DNA of 64,000 bases. Origin: Aplectana chamaeleonis (lineage: Eukaryota > Nematoda > Chromadorea > Rhabditida > Cosmocercidae). The DNA lies in NCBI GenBank assembly GCA_029168955.1, contig JAPDOI010000010.1, forward strand, positions 2,565,001 to 2,629,000. The letters are read 5' to 3'. The notes under the pieces were generated by a model. It was not told the DNA's origin and ran no database searches. It saw only the letters and a list, made by a program, of their open reading frames with translations. Of the stretch, positions 63,608 through 64,000 are shown one piece after another (the first letter of the stretch is position 1; the number at the start of each line of letters is the position of its first letter). A program made the translations under genes and the position numbers.

Positions 63608-64000
63608 AGACGCGCAATGAACGGAAATAAATTATACTTCGAAACAGAGAGGATCTGGCTTCCTACAAAAGGAACACAGACGATACACCATCACTATTTA
63701 TGTGAGAATATTGGCAGTTTTCGAGTTTTTGATTCATTCGTATATTTAACTTATGTGGTTTTTTGAATATGCGGTCAATTCTGGAAGAGGACAATTGAAT
63801 ATTCAGCCATTTAACAAATGTTCAAGTATTCGTAAATAATATGGAATTGATTCAAATATTTGTATGAATTTTCCGTATGTCCTGTCGAAGAATCTCCTAA
63901 AGGGCAGCGTTTCCAATTTTATTCCATTCGTTCAAGAAAAATCTGGCGTGCCCCATTTGACCTTGAACATTCATTGCTGTCTATTTTGCTGGCGAATAGG

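Overview
The window looks like intergenic, transposon-packed DNA from a clade V (strongylid) nematode, most likely a hookworm-type genome. This is inferred from an RTE-type retroelement of a kind I associate with Ancylostoma-like genomes, a Hint (hedgehog-related) exon with a nematode TTTTCAG acceptor, three sequences 19-20/22 identical to the nematode SL1 spliced leader, and the mariner/hAT/Harbinger/TTAA mix. No complete host gene is visible. The only convincing host coding piece is one Hint-domain exon at 60468-60626 (-). Element boundaries were found by reading both strands and matching inverted termini, target-site duplications (TSDs) and paralogous 'empty' copies inside the window; none was confirmed by database search.

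Layout. 1-1.55 kb: a foldback element, a 42-bp minisatellite built on the palindrome CTGATGACGTCATCAG, and a 146-bp tandem duplication. 1.94-9.2 kb: one small MITE (H1) split by a 5.27-kb TTAA-TSD element (J), which carries a 1.53-kb hAT-like element (D1) with an exact 8-bp TSD, which carries two Tourist-like MITEs; a second interruption of H1 holds a tandem repeat and a palindrome. 9.4-12.9 kb: palindromic element G, split at its centre by a 2.7-kb Harbinger-like element (copy A). 14-19.5 kb: short K repeats, a composite Tourist-like MITE, and an F element split by a TTAA MITE (E1). 20.5-23.2 kb: Harbinger-like copy B. 24-31.5 kb: MITEs, an SL1-like sequence, an RTE fragment, degenerate tandem repeats, a 1-kb palindrome, and two abutting E MITEs. 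31.76-35.2 kb: a perfect 103-bp-arm palindrome followed by a decayed RTE retrotransposon. 35.3-38.1 kb: minisatellite, foldback, E4, and TIR element T. 40-41.1 kb: a second hAT-like element. 41.9-46.6 kb: hAT-like D2 split by Harbinger-like copy C, itself split by a 382-bp MITE with a 9-bp TSD; then H2, the intact counterpart of H1. 47.4-48.9 kb: mariner/Tc1-type element with a dead transposase and a palindromic MITE in its left end. 50.9-53 kb: motif clusters and an SL1-like sequence. 53.4-59.6 kb: palindromic element X, split in its right arm by a CR1/L2-type LINE with a 14-bp TSD and a 2A-like N-terminus. 60-64 kb: Hint exon, K6, F2, otherwise featureless.

The strongest observations are the three SL1-like sequences, each followed by GTA as in an SL RNA donor site; the Harbinger-like family with three self-consistent CWG TSDs; and several nested insertions for which an uninterrupted relative is present in the same window. 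Almost everything coding is a dead mobile element: RTE (stops, frameshifts, YPDD in place of Y-x-DD with a small x), LINE (endonuclease Glu replaced, stops) and mariner (middle Asp lost). DNA-transposon copies carry no recognisable transposase and would have needed one supplied elsewhere.
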